The notes under the pieces were generated by a model. The model searched no databases. It had not been told where the DNA came from and saw only the letters and a list, made by a program, of their open reading frames with translations. Shown here piece after piece: positions 1-8,652 of a DNA stretch of 64,000 nt. Each line of letters begins with the position of its first letter. Positions within the stretch are counted from its first letter, which is position 1. This DNA is from Myxococcus sp046520405 (GTDB lineage Bacteria > Myxococcota > Myxococcia > Myxococcales > Myxococcaceae). The translations under genes and the position numbers were made by a program. The stretch covers positions 62,001-126,000 of the forward strand of contig JBKGHI010000001.1 of the NCBI GenBank assembly GCA_046520405.1, written 5' to 3'.

Positions 1-2
1 CT

Positions 3-725
3 CCGCCCCGGAGCGATGCGTGGCAGAAGCTCATGACGGATGCTTTCGAGCCGGCTGCGCGCGGGCAGGGCGTCAACCTGAGTGGTGTGTCTTCCGCGCA
101 TCGGGCGGCCTCGGCGTCCCATGTCAGTGACGCGGGCCCTGGCTTCGGCGCTCCGTCCAGCGGGGCGGTGTACAACGCCAGTCAGCCCTGGTTGAGCGTG
201 AACAACGTGGGTTCGCCCTACAACAGCAACATGCAGCTCATCTCCCCGGAGCAGAAGAGCCAGTTCAAGTTCACCAACACGTTCACCAACACCACGGGGC
301 AGCCGCAGACCATTACGCTGTGGAACAAGGTGGGTGAGAAGGGCGGCCCGAACGACGGGCAGAACTTCGACAAGAGCACGCCGAAGACGTTCACCCTCCA
401 GCCCGGTCAATCGCAGATGGTGGCGTTCGACAACAACAGCAGCGTCGCGTGGTGCATGTCGAAGGACGGCTCGGCGAAGCCCGGCGCGAACTCCGGCCAG
501 ACGTGGGGCGAGGCGACGTTTGGCAACGCCGCCACGGGTTGGAGCGGCTACAACACCAGTCAAATCAGCCCCGCGGGCCACGCGGGCAGCATGTCCATCA
601 CCAATGAGGCCACCGGCAAGACGGTGACGGAGGCCAACGCCTGGCAGTCGCCCTCCGACGACCCCGCGGGCCGCGACGTGGGCGTCCCCGCGGGCCCGAT
701 GCACCTGCGCACCGTCCTGAGCTGA
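3..725 (+). CDS. Unknown protein, 5'-truncated by window edge
   Basis: An ATG at 33 gives 230 residues, but the frame stays open back to base 3, so the true start probably lies outside the window. The product is rich in Asn, Thr, Ser and Gly with alternating polar and hydrophobic residues after about residue 45, as in an extracellular beta-sandwich protein. There is one Cys (near residue 143) and no membrane segment in the visible part. I do not recognise the family. It ends about 130 bases before the next gene on the same strand. Coding is well supported by G/C-rich third positions; function is unknown. Confidence 0.7.
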   Translation, partial: PPRSDAWQKLMTDAFEPAARGQGVNLSGVSSAHRAASASHVSDAGPGFGAPSSGAVYNASQPWLSVNNVGSPYNSNMQLISPEQKSQFKFTNTFTNTTGQPQTITLWNKVGEKGGPNDGQNFDKSTPKTFTLQPGQSQMVAFDNNSSVAWCMSKDGSAKPGANSGQTWGEATFGNAATGWSGYNTSQISPAGHAGSMSITNEATGKTVTEANAWQSPSDDPAGRDVGVPAGPMHLRTVLS

Positions 726-852
726 GCGAGGCCCGAAGGTCATGCCGGGTCTTCGGCACCTGTCTCTTAGACAGCGAGGCCTGCAGGCATTCCCTTGTCA
801 CCCGGCCCCCGAAGCGCCTTACATTCGGGCGCCTGACGCGGGAGCACTGAAC

Positions 853-1263
853 ATGAACACGGTGGTGGTGCTGCGAGTCTTTTCTCCAGTCTTCGACGTG
901 AAGGCTTTTCTGGCGCGCTTCCCTGACCTGGAGGTCGACGCGGTCTGGGTGACGGGTGAGAAGAAGCTGCTTCGGAAGACGCACACGGATTCAGGGTTCA
1001 ACCTGACCGTCGTCGAGGCGGAGACGAGCGCCCAGGCCTTGCCCGAGGTCCGCCAGCGATTGGCGTCGCTGGCCCCCGTGCTCACGGAGCTCCGGCGGCA
1101 GTCCGCGACCTGCGTGGTGGATTTCGGGATGTTCGTGGGCGGTGAGCGCCAGTTCGTCGGTGCCGTGGAGTTCGCGCCGGAGGACCTGCGGTGGTTCGCG
1201 GAGCAAGAGCTCGGGATTGCCGTCTCCGCGTATCCAACGTCGGACGAGGAGGAGATTCACTGA
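853..1263 (+). CDS. Hypothetical protein, 136 aa
   Basis: The ATG at 853 is preceded by a GGGAG ribosome-binding site (840-844) with good spacing, so it is preferred over upstream in-frame starts. The 136-residue product is acidic at its C-terminus, with no signal peptide or membrane segment, and looks like a small soluble alpha/beta domain. I do not recognise a family; small stand-alone proteins of this size and composition include immunity-type DUF proteins, but nothing here proves that. It converges on the helicase gene, whose stop lies only 9 bases beyond its own. Confidence 0.65.
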   Translation: MNTVVVLRVFSPVFDVKAFLARFPDLEVDAVWVTGEKKLLRKTHTDSGFNLTVVEAETSAQALPEVRQRLASLAPVLTELRRQSATCVVDFGMFVGGERQFVGAVEFAPEDLRWFAEQELGIAVSAYPTSDEEEIH

Positions 1264-1272
1264 CACTCGCTT

Positions 1273-4200
1273 CTAGCGCAGCGCCGCGAGGGCCGCGCCG
1301 ACCTTCGCCACCGTCACCGACACGGGCGTCGTCACCTCCGGAGCGAAGATGGCCACTCGGAGCTCCTCGAAGGCCCACCGCAGCTCCTGCGCCGCCTCCT
1401 GGTCACGGACGGTGGCGTACTTGGCGAGGAATGTCTCCCACAGAGGAGTGAAGGGCGCAGCCTTCCCTGCGTCCTTGCCGGGGTTCGCCACCGCACGCGC
1501 CAGCCGTGCCTGGGCCGCGCGGAGATAGCGCGGGTAGTGCAGCAGGCGCACGAAGGGGATCCACTCGATGAGCTTCGCGGGGAACAGCTGCTCGAGCTGC
1601 GAGCGGATGTCCCGCACGGCCGCCGCGCCGCTCGGCCCCTTGGATGCCGCCTTGAGTGCAGCGAGCGTCCCGGCGAGCTCCGAGGAGGTGACAACGACTG
1701 CGTTCGCCCAGTCCCGGGCCGCCTGCTCGATGCGCGGTGAGCCCTCTCGGACCAGCGCCTCGAAGGCCGCCTTCGTGCGGGGCAGCGGCGCGCCCGGTGT
1801 GAGCTTGAACGCATCGTCGACGCCGCGTGCGAGGACGAGCGCCCGGAAGGCGTCGGCCTGGCCCCGCACGGGCGGCGCGCCGTCCAGGGACGGGAAGGGC
1901 AGCGGCATGCGCGCGGCGCTGACGGCCACATGTCCGCGCGCGGCGAGCATCAGGAGCCGGCGGACCCCCGTGCGCGTGGCCGCGTCGGCGGCGGAGGATG
2001 TCTCCAGCAGCACCAGGTCCACGGTGGCGCCCCGGTCGACGAGCGCGGGATAGCTGCGGACCTCGAGGTTGCCGACCCGCCGGGTGACCACGGCGGGCAG
2101 GTCGCCGAAGGTCCAGGCGGTCAGCCCCTTGCGTTCCCAGTCCGACGCCGGTGCCGCGCTGCGCAGCGCCGCCCGTGCATGTCCTCCGTGCTGCTTGAGC
2201 AGCGCGTCGACGTCGCGGCTCCGCGCGAGCTCCTTTCCCCGCTCGTCGAGCACCCGGAGCGTGATGCGCAGGTACGGCACCACGGCATCCGCCCGGAAGG
2301 ACTCCTCGGTCACCTCCACGCCGCACAGGCGGGACACCGCACGCGCGAGCGCTGGAATCATCGGCCCGCGGAAGGGCACCAGTTCTTTCTCGAGACGGTC
2401 GACCAGGTCCGGCAACGGCCCCAGTTGCTTTCGCTGGGCGCGGGGGAGCTGCTCGAGCATGGCGGTGAGCTTCTCCCGCTGCCATCCGGGGATGGTCCAG
2501 TCGAGCTCACCCGGGACTATCTGGGCGAGCAGCAGCAGCGGCACGCTCAGGGTGATGCCGTCGTCCTCGGCCGAGGGGTCGAAGGTGTACGTCACCGGCA
2601 CGGCCGCGCCGTTCAGCTTGATGGCATCCGGGTAGTGCGCTGGGGACAGGCCCGGATCGTGCGAGAGGGCATCCTCCATCGAGAGGACGAGCACGTCGGG
2701 GTCGGCCGCCTCGGCCTTGCGACGCCAGACCTCGAAGCCCGCTCCGTCCGTCACCTCCGCCGGGACGCGCTGGTCGAAGAAGGTCAGCATCGCCTCGCTG
2801 TCGAGCAGCTCGCTGCGCCGGGCCTTGTCCCGCAGGCGCGCCACGCGCTCGAACACCTGGCGATTCTTCTCCTGGAACGCCCCTCGGGAGCGGTACTCGC
2901 CCCGCACCAGGGCGTGCTCGAGGAACATCAGCCGTGCTTCGGCGGGGTCCATGGTGGCCAGGGGCACAGGGCGCTCCCTGAAGACGGTCAGCCCGAAGAG
3001 GGTCGCGTTCTCCTTCACGATGGCGCGCGCGGACTTCTCCGACCAGTGCGGTTCGGAGTAGCTGCGCTTGAGCAGGTGGGGGGCCGCCGCCGCGAGCCAC
3101 TCCGGGTCGAGCTTCGCCACGGTGCGCGCGAACAGCTGGGACGTCTCCACGAGCTCGAACGCCATCACCCAGGCAGGGGGCTTCTTCGCGAGCGCCGACG
3201 ACGGGTGCACCATGAAGCGCGTCTGCTTCGAGCCCGTGTAGTGGCGCTGCTCCGGATTCCACTGGCCGATGCGGGACAGGAGCCCGGTGAGGAGCGCCTG
3301 GTGCAGGACGTCCCCGCGCGCGGGCGCCCCGGCCCTTGCGCGGCAGGCGCAGCTCGCGGACGGTCTCCTCGAACTGGCGCTGGACGTCCCGCCACTCGCG
3401 CACCCGCAGGAAGGACAGGAAGTTGTCCCGGCACACGCGCCGCAGATGGGACGTCCCCCGGCCCTCGGCCTCACGCACGAACGCCCACAGCTTGAGGAGC
3501 CCCGTGAAGTCCGAGTGCTCGTCACGGAAGCGCCGGTGCAACTCGTCTGCCTTCTGCGCGAGCTCCCGTGGCCGCTCGCGCGGGTCCTGCAGGTTGAGCG
3601 CCGCGGCGACGATGAGCACCTCGTCCAGGCACCCGTACTCGACGCCGGCGAGAATCATCCGCGCGATGCGCGGGTCCACCGGGAAGCGCGCGAGCTGGTG
3701 CCCGAGCGGCGTCAAGGTGCGCTCCTTGCCCTCGATGGCCCCGAGCTCCTCGAGCACCCGCCAGCCCTCGGCGATGGCCTTCGGCTGGGGCGGGTCGAGG
3801 AAGGGGAAGTCCTCGACGTCACCGAGGCCGAGCGACTTCATCCGCAGGATGACGCCCGCGAGCCCGGTGCGCTTGATTTCCGGGTCGGTGAAGGCGGGCC
3901 GCGTGGTGAAGCTCACCTCGTCGTAGAGGCGCACGCAGATTCCCTCGCGCACGCGGCCGCAGCGCCCTTTGCGCTGGTCGGCGCTGGCCTGGGAGACCGG
4001 CTCGATGTGCAGGCGCGTGGTGCCCGAGCGCGGCTCGTAGCGCGACAGGCGCGCCACGCCCGTGTCCACGACGTACACGATGCCCGGGATGGTGACCGAC
4101 GTCTCCGCGACGTTGGTGGCGAGGATGACCCGGCGCTGGGGGATGGTGGCGAAGACACGCGACTGCTCGGCGGCCGACAGGCGCGCATACAGGGGCTGCA

Positions 4201-4981
4201 CCACCGTGCCGCGGAGCTCGCGCGCGTTCAGCGCATTCTCGGCCTCGCGGATTTCCCGCTCCCCGGGGAGGAACACGAGGACGTCCCCGTCCGGGTCGAG
4301 CGAGAGGACGTTCGCCACCGCATCGGCGACGGCGTCGGCGAGCTCGGCGTCCTCGGGGGGCGGCTCGTAGAGCACGTCCACCGGAAAGGTACGGCCCTCC
4401 ACCTGGATGACCGGAGCCCCCCCGAAGAACTGCGAGAAGCGCTCGGTCTCGATGGTGGCCGAGCTCACCACCACCTTGAGGTCGGGGCGCCTGGGGAGGA
4501 TGCGCTTGAGCCACCCGAGCAGGAAGTCGATGGTGAGGCTGCGCTCGTGGGCCTCGTCGAGCACGATCGTGTCGTAGCGGCGCAGGAGCGGGTCGCTGTG
4601 AATCTGCGCGAGCAGGACCCCGTCGGTCATGAACTTCACGGCCGTCTGCCGGGACGAGCGGTCCTCGAAGCGAATCTGGTAGCCGACGTCCGTGCCCAGC
4701 TCCGTTCCGAGCTCGCGTGCCACGCGCGCCGCCACGCTCGTCGCGGCGATACGCCGGGGCTGGGTGACGCCAATCTGGCGCGGGCGGCCGCGCCCCAGGG
4801 CGAGCAGGACTTTCGGCAGCTGAGTCGTCTTCCCCGAGCCTGTGGCCCCCGCGACAATGACGACCTGATGGGCGGTGATGGCCGCTTTGATGTCCTCCAC
4901 CCGGCTCGAGATGGGGAGTTCGGGGGGGAAGTTCAGGGTGGGCAAGCCGCCGGGGGTGGGGACGGGTGAGTCGCCGGACAT
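1273..4981 (-). CDS. hrpA: ATP-dependent RNA helicase HrpA (one frameshift)
   Basis: DEAH-box helicase of the HrpA type. The N-terminal part (start ATG at 4981, MSGDSP) shows Walker A GATGSGKT at about residues 44-51, then DEAHERS, SSAT and the motif VI QRKGRCGR, followed by winged-helix/HA2 segments. The reading frame breaks at about 3327-3330: removing one base from the CCCC run (plus strand) joins RLPRKGR to APARGDVLHQ and restores about 1235 residues, close to the roughly 1300 of E. coli HrpA. The C-terminal half (DUF3418-like region) is intact to the stop at 1273. The break is either a sequence error or a recent lesion. Family role: 3'-5' RNA unwinding and ribosome-associated quality control. 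Confidence 0.88.
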
Positions 4982-5112
4982 GGCAGCATGGCCTATCACT
5001 GAAGCACGCGCTCCGCCCCTGACGAATCGCGTGGGCGCCTGCTCGCCCGGCGTTTCTGGAGGGATTCTGCCGCGTCCTCCTGCCTCTTCAACCCGGCAGG
5101 TGGCCGGCCTTC

Positions 5113-5502
5113 TCACTTCGAGCGGGCGGTTTGTTGAAAGGCCTCGCGAGCGCGTTGAACCTCGGGCCGGTGGTTTTGCGCCCACGTGGCGAGCGCGATG
5201 ACCGGCTCAAGCAGGGTTCGCCCCAGCGGTGTAAGGCGGTAGTCCACGCTGGGTGGGTTCGTCGGGTAGACGGTTCGTGCCACGAGCCCGTCCCGCTCGA
5301 GGTTGCGGAGCACGAAGGTCAGGACGCGCTGGGAGATGCCTTCGAGCGCCCGCTTGAGGTCGCTGAAGCGCATCGGGCCGCCGCCGAGGTTGGCGATGAC
5401 CAGCACGCTCCACTTGTCTCCCACGAGGCTCAGGATTTCACGCGTCATGAGGCAGTCGCCATCGAAGCGCGTGGTGAGTTCGCCGATACCTGGTGACTTC
5501 AA
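5113..5502 (-). CDS. HxlR-family transcriptional regulator
   Basis: Winged-helix regulator of the HxlR (DUF24) family, 129 residues. The family hallmarks are visible: CLMTREILSLVGDKWSVLVI, then RFSDLKRALEGISQRVLT and a wing ending near DYRLTPLG. I place the start at a TTG (5502) because AAGGAGG lies four bases upstream; the longer frame to an upstream start at 5571 would run into the divergent promoter region. It is divergent from the DoxX-like gene at 5603, and the imperfect inverted repeat at 5554-5583 is a plausible operator. HxlR proteins often sense electrophiles or quinones and control adjacent redox genes; that role here is inferred. Confidence 0.85.
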   Translation of the reverse strand: MKSPGIGELTTRFDGDCLMTREILSLVGDKWSVLVIANLGGGPMRFSDLKRALEGISQRVLTFVLRNLERDGLVARTVYPTNPPSVDYRLTPLGRTLLEPVIALATWAQNHRPEVQRAREAFQQTARSK

Positions 5503-5553
5503 TGTGCCTCCTTCCCGGTGCCCGTGCCGCGTGGCAAAGGTCATGGGTCGTCC

Positions 5554-5583
5554 TGAGTGACCAAGGCACATCCAGGTAACTCA
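5554..5583. promoter_or_regulatory. Inverted repeat, candidate HxlR operator
   Basis: TGAGTGACC (5554-5562) and GGTAACTCA (5575-5583) form a 9-base inverted repeat with one mismatch and a 12-base spacer. It lies between the divergent HxlR and DoxX-like genes, 20 bases before the DoxX start. The GGTAAC half is shared with two other HxlR-linked intergenic regions in this window (near 28645 and 48428-48464). Confidence 0.45.
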
Positions 5584-5602
5584 CAAAACCGAGAGCAACG
5601 CC

Positions 5603-6028
5603 ATGTCGACGCTGGTGGAGCGCCGTCCGTGTCCGTCCAATGTCCTTTCCCATTTCCTGTGGAGTGTCCAGGCCCTCCTCGGGCTGCTCTTCGTCGGCAC
5701 GGGCGTCTGGAAGCTCCTGACGCCCGTAGCGGAGCTCGCAGCAATGATTCCGTGGGCCGGGCAGGTCCCGGGTGTCTTCCTGGTCGCGGTGGCGCTCATC
5801 GACCTGGCGGGTGGGCTCGGCATCGTGCTGCCTTCCCTCACGCGCATCAAACCCGGGCTGGCGGTCCTCGCCGCGCTGGGATGCGCGGCGCTCCAGGTCT
5901 CCGCCATCATCTTCCATCTCCTGCGGGGCGAAGCCGCGAGCACCCCGTTCAATGTCCTGCTCGTCGCGCTCTCGCTCTTCGTCTTCTGGGGACGGCGGTA
6001 CCGGTTTCCCATTCCGCCGCGAGCGTGA
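5603..6028 (+). CDS. DoxX-like integral membrane protein
   Basis: A 141-residue protein with four predicted membrane helices (about residues 19-37, 58-80, 88-108 and 116-131), the size and layout of the DoxX/DoxX-like family. GLLFVGTGVWKL at the end of helix 1 and ALIDLAGGLGIVLP at helix 2-3 fit that family. DoxX-type proteins are linked to quinone or thiol redox and to multidrug or oxidative stress responses. Its partner is the divergent HxlR regulator, a common pairing. It converges with the LysR gene, whose stop is 26 bases away. Confidence 0.78.
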   Translation: MSTLVERRPCPSNVLSHFLWSVQALLGLLFVGTGVWKLLTPVAELAAMIPWAGQVPGVFLVAVALIDLAGGLGIVLPSLTRIKPGLAVLAALGCAALQVSAIIFHLLRGEAASTPFNVLLVALSLFVFWGRRYRFPIPPRA

Positions 6029-6053
6029 GGCCCGCGGCGTGGAAGGGCCCGGC

Positions 6054-7058
6054 TCACCGCGCGCGCGTGGCCACCGCCAGCGCGGCTGGAATCGTCGCCC
6101 GCATCAGCTCCACGAACTTGCGAAGCCGCGCCGGATGGAACCGCGCCTGTGGGTAGAGCAGGTACATGGGCAGGGACGCGGCTCGCCACTGGGGCACCAG
6201 ATGCACGAGGCGGCCCTGCGCGAGGTCTTCCTGGAGGAGCCACGCCGAGGCCACGCAGACGCCCAGTCCCTTCAGCGCCGCGCTCCGGATGGCGTAGAGG
6301 CTGTCCGTGCTCAGGCGCGGCTGGAAGGTGATGGGCTGTACCTCGCCGGTGTCCACGTGCGTCAGTGAGAGTTCATTGCGGTAGAAGGTGCGCAGCGACA
6401 GCCAGGGCAACCGGGCGAGCGCGTCCGGATGGGTTGGGGGCGAGGCCCCACCCAGCACCGAGGGCGCGGCCACGACGATGCGGGGCACCTCGGCCACGCG
6501 GATGGCCACCACGCTGGGGTCATGGACCTCTCCGACGTGAATCGCGCAGTCGATGCCGTCCGTGATGAAGTCCACCGCCCGGTCGTGCAGCAGCCATTCG
6601 ACCGACACGCGCGCGTGGCGATTCAGGTACTCCGTCAGCGGTTCCACCAGCAACTGCTGTCCGAACGCATGGGGCACCACGACGCGCAGGGTGCCCTCCG
6701 GCTCGTTGCTCGCGCCGCGCAGGTCGGCCTCCAGCAGCTCCCAACTGGCCAGCAGCTCCTTCGCGCGTTCGTAGCAGCGCGCACCGTCTTCCGTGAGCTT
6801 CATCGCGTGGGTGGAGCGCTGGAGCAGCCTCAGCCCCAATGAGCGCTCCAGCGCCTGGAGCCGCCGGCTCACCGTCGGCTGGGTGGTGCCCAGTTGTGCC
6901 GCGGCGGAGGACAGGCTCCCCGCGTCGACGATGCGGATGAACGTCTGCATCAACTCGAGCCGGTCCGCGGTGGCCGGCGCGTTTGCAGTGCGCCGGGGGG
7001 GCCGCCCTCGGGGCGCGCGTGAGCGGGCAGGCTTGGAAGGACGGGGCAAGCGCGGCAC
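6054..7058 (-). CDS. LysR-family transcriptional regulator
   Basis: The N-terminal HTH (MQTFIRIVDAGSLSSAAAQL, then TQPTVSRRLQALE) and an LTTR substrate-binding domain are both clear. The frame begins with a GTG at 7058 and a 36-residue Arg/Pro-rich extension; the domain itself begins at the ATG at 6950, so the start is uncertain. It belongs to the subgroup lacking an obvious pathway label (DUF-type regulators next to exporters). It is divergent from the MFS gene, with a T-N11-A type operator at 7071-7087 between them, so it probably controls that transporter and itself. Confidence 0.85.
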   Translation of the reverse strand: MPRLPRPSKPARSRAPRGRPPRRTANAPATADRLELMQTFIRIVDAGSLSSAAAQLGTTQPTVSRRLQALERSLGLRLLQRSTHAMKLTEDGARCYERAKELLASWELLEADLRGASNEPEGTLRVVVPHAFGQQLLVEPLTEYLNRHARVSVEWLLHDRAVDFITDGIDCAIHVGEVHDPSVVAIRVAEVPRIVVAAPSVLGGASPPTHPDALARLPWLSLRTFYRNELSLTHVDTGEVQPITFQPRLSTDSLYAIRSAALKGLGVCVASAWLLQEDLAQGRLVHLVPQWRAASLPMYLLYPQARFHPARLRKFVELMRATIPAALAVATRAR

Positions 7059-7070
7059 CTCGGGTCGTTC

Positions 7071-7087
7071 TATACGTCAAGCGTATA
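7071..7087. promoter_or_regulatory. LysR-type operator
   Basis: TATACG-TCAAG-CGTATA is a perfect 6-base inverted repeat with a 5-base spacer containing the T-N11-A signature of LysR regulators. It sits between the divergent LysR and MFS genes, 84 bases before the MFS start, and is AT-rich in a G+C-rich context. Confidence 0.6.
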
Positions 7088-7170
7088 TCCGCTGTGCGAA
7101 GCGCGCTACTACCAGCACAGCTCCCTCTGGAGCACGTTCACCCCGACTCGCATCGCCAAGGGTGAACGCC

Positions 7171-8439
7171 ATGTCCTTCATTCGCGCCGTACATGGAAAT
7201 ACAGGAGCCGCTATCGGCGCCGGTCCGGCTCATTCCGGAGCCATCAGCCACGGTGGCAGTGCACCGATGTCGGGAGCCCTGCGGCTGCTCCTGGCCGTGA
7301 GCGCCGGCGTCCCGGTGGCCGCGCTCTACTACAGCCAGCCCATGTTGGGCGTCATCGGGGCCACCACGGGTGCTTCCGACGCGGTGGTGGGCTTCCTCCC
7401 CACGCTCACCCAGCTGGGGTACGCGCTGGGCATCCTGCTGCTGACGCCGCTGGGAGACCGCTTCGACCGGCGCCGCATCATCCTGGTCAAGGCGGCCCTG
7501 CTGAGCGTGGCGCTGCTGCTGGGTGGCCTTGCTCCAGGCATGAGCCTGCTGCTGGTCATGAGCTTCGCCGTGGGCCTGACGGCCACCGTGGCGCAGGACA
7601 TCGTTCCAGCAGCGGCGACGCTGGCGCCCGAGCGCGAGCGCGGCAAGGTGGTGGGCACGGTGATGACGGGCCTGCTGCTGGGCATCCTGCTGTCCCGGGT
7701 GGTGGCCGGTGTGGTCGCCGAGCAGCTCGGTTGGCGTGCCATGTTCCTCATCGCCGCGGGCAGCGTGGCCCTGATTGGCGTGGCGGCATGGCGTGGACTG
7801 CCTCGCTTCCAGCCCACCAGCACGCTGTCATACGGAGCCTTGCTGGGGTCGCTCGCTGCGCTGTGGCGCCGGTATGGCCCCTTGCGCCGGGCGGCGCTGG
7901 CGCAGGGCCTGCTCTCGGTGGGCTTCAGCGCGTTCTGGTCCACGCTGGCGGTGATGCTGCACGGTGCACCGTTCCACCTGGGGAGCGCGGCGGCGGGCGC
8001 CTTCGGCCTGGCGGGGCGCGGCGGGAGCGTTGGGGGCTCCGATCGCGGCCGCTTCGCCGACCGCTTCGGTCCGGAGGTCGTCACGCGCCTGGGGGCGGGG
8101 CTGACGGCGCTCTCGTTCGCCACGATGTTCGCGGCGCCGTGGTTGGAGCCCCATGCCCGGCTGTGGCTGATTGCCGGCAGCGCGATTGGCTTCGACCTCG
8201 GCGTCCAGATGTCGCTGGTGGCGCATCAGACCCTCGTCTTCGGCATCGACCCCGCGGCGCGCAGCCGGCTCAACGCGGTGCTGTTCGTCGGCATGTTCAT
8301 CGGCATGTCCGTGGGCGCGGCGAGCGGCAGCCTCGTCCTGGCCCGGTGGGGATGGGTGGCGGTGACGGTGCTGGCGACAAGCTCGGCGCTGGCGGCCCTG
8401 CTGGTCCGTCTGGCTCCGGCGGGGCGCGTGGCGCGCTGA
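7171..8439 (+). CDS. MFS transporter, YnfM/YgaY-like
   Basis: A 12-helix major facilitator transporter of 422 residues, starting at ATG 7171 behind AAGGGTGA. The YYSQPMLG motif in helix 1 and GDRFDRRR between helices 2 and 3 are typical of the arabinose/drug efflux-like subgroup. Residues about 281-292 read RGGSVGGSDRG where relatives have an AAGALGAPIAG-type helix. The +1 frame encodes exactly that (GAAGALGAPIA), so the segment looks bracketed by an extra G at 8013-8016 and a missing G near 8044-8049. Likely exporter controlled by the divergent LysR; substrate unknown. Confidence 0.82.
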   Translation: MSFIRAVHGNTGAAIGAGPAHSGAISHGGSAPMSGALRLLLAVSAGVPVAALYYSQPMLGVIGATTGASDAVVGFLPTLTQLGYALGILLLTPLGDRFDRRRIILVKAALLSVALLLGGLAPGMSLLLVMSFAVGLTATVAQDIVPAAATLAPERERGKVVGTVMTGLLLGILLSRVVAGVVAEQLGWRAMFLIAAGSVALIGVAAWRGLPRFQPTSTLSYGALLGSLAALWRRYGPLRRAALAQGLLSVGFSAFWSTLAVMLHGAPFHLGSAAAGAFGLAGRGGSVGGSDRGRFADRFGPEVVTRLGAGLTALSFATMFAAPWLEPHARLWLIAGSAIGFDLGVQMSLVAHQTLVFGIDPAARSRLNAVLFVGMFIGMSVGAASGSLVLARWGWVAVTVLATSSALAALLVRLAPAGRVAR

Positions 8440-8652
8440 CGTGGGGCGCGCGCAATGGGACGGGGAAGTCTGGGCGCGGGAATCGCTCCGCCCGGCCCGG
8501 GGGCACGGTCTGGCGCTCACCGCCCGATGCGCGCGGCTCACCGGTGCCATGGGGGCCTTCGCAGAGTGGGCCGGTCGGGGGAAGTCGGGTGGGGAATCCT
8601 CTGACGCGCACGGCGGCCTTCCGCCGCGTCCCGTTCAAGGAGCCTTCTTCGC

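Noticed and set aside
1930..3495. A 521-codon open frame on the plus strand opposite hrpA
   Set aside because: Antisense shadow of the conserved helicase C-terminal region.
5079..5100. CCTGCC/GGCAGG hairpin between the HxlR and hrpA genes
   Set aside because: A 6-base stem with no tract of T is too weak to call a terminator.
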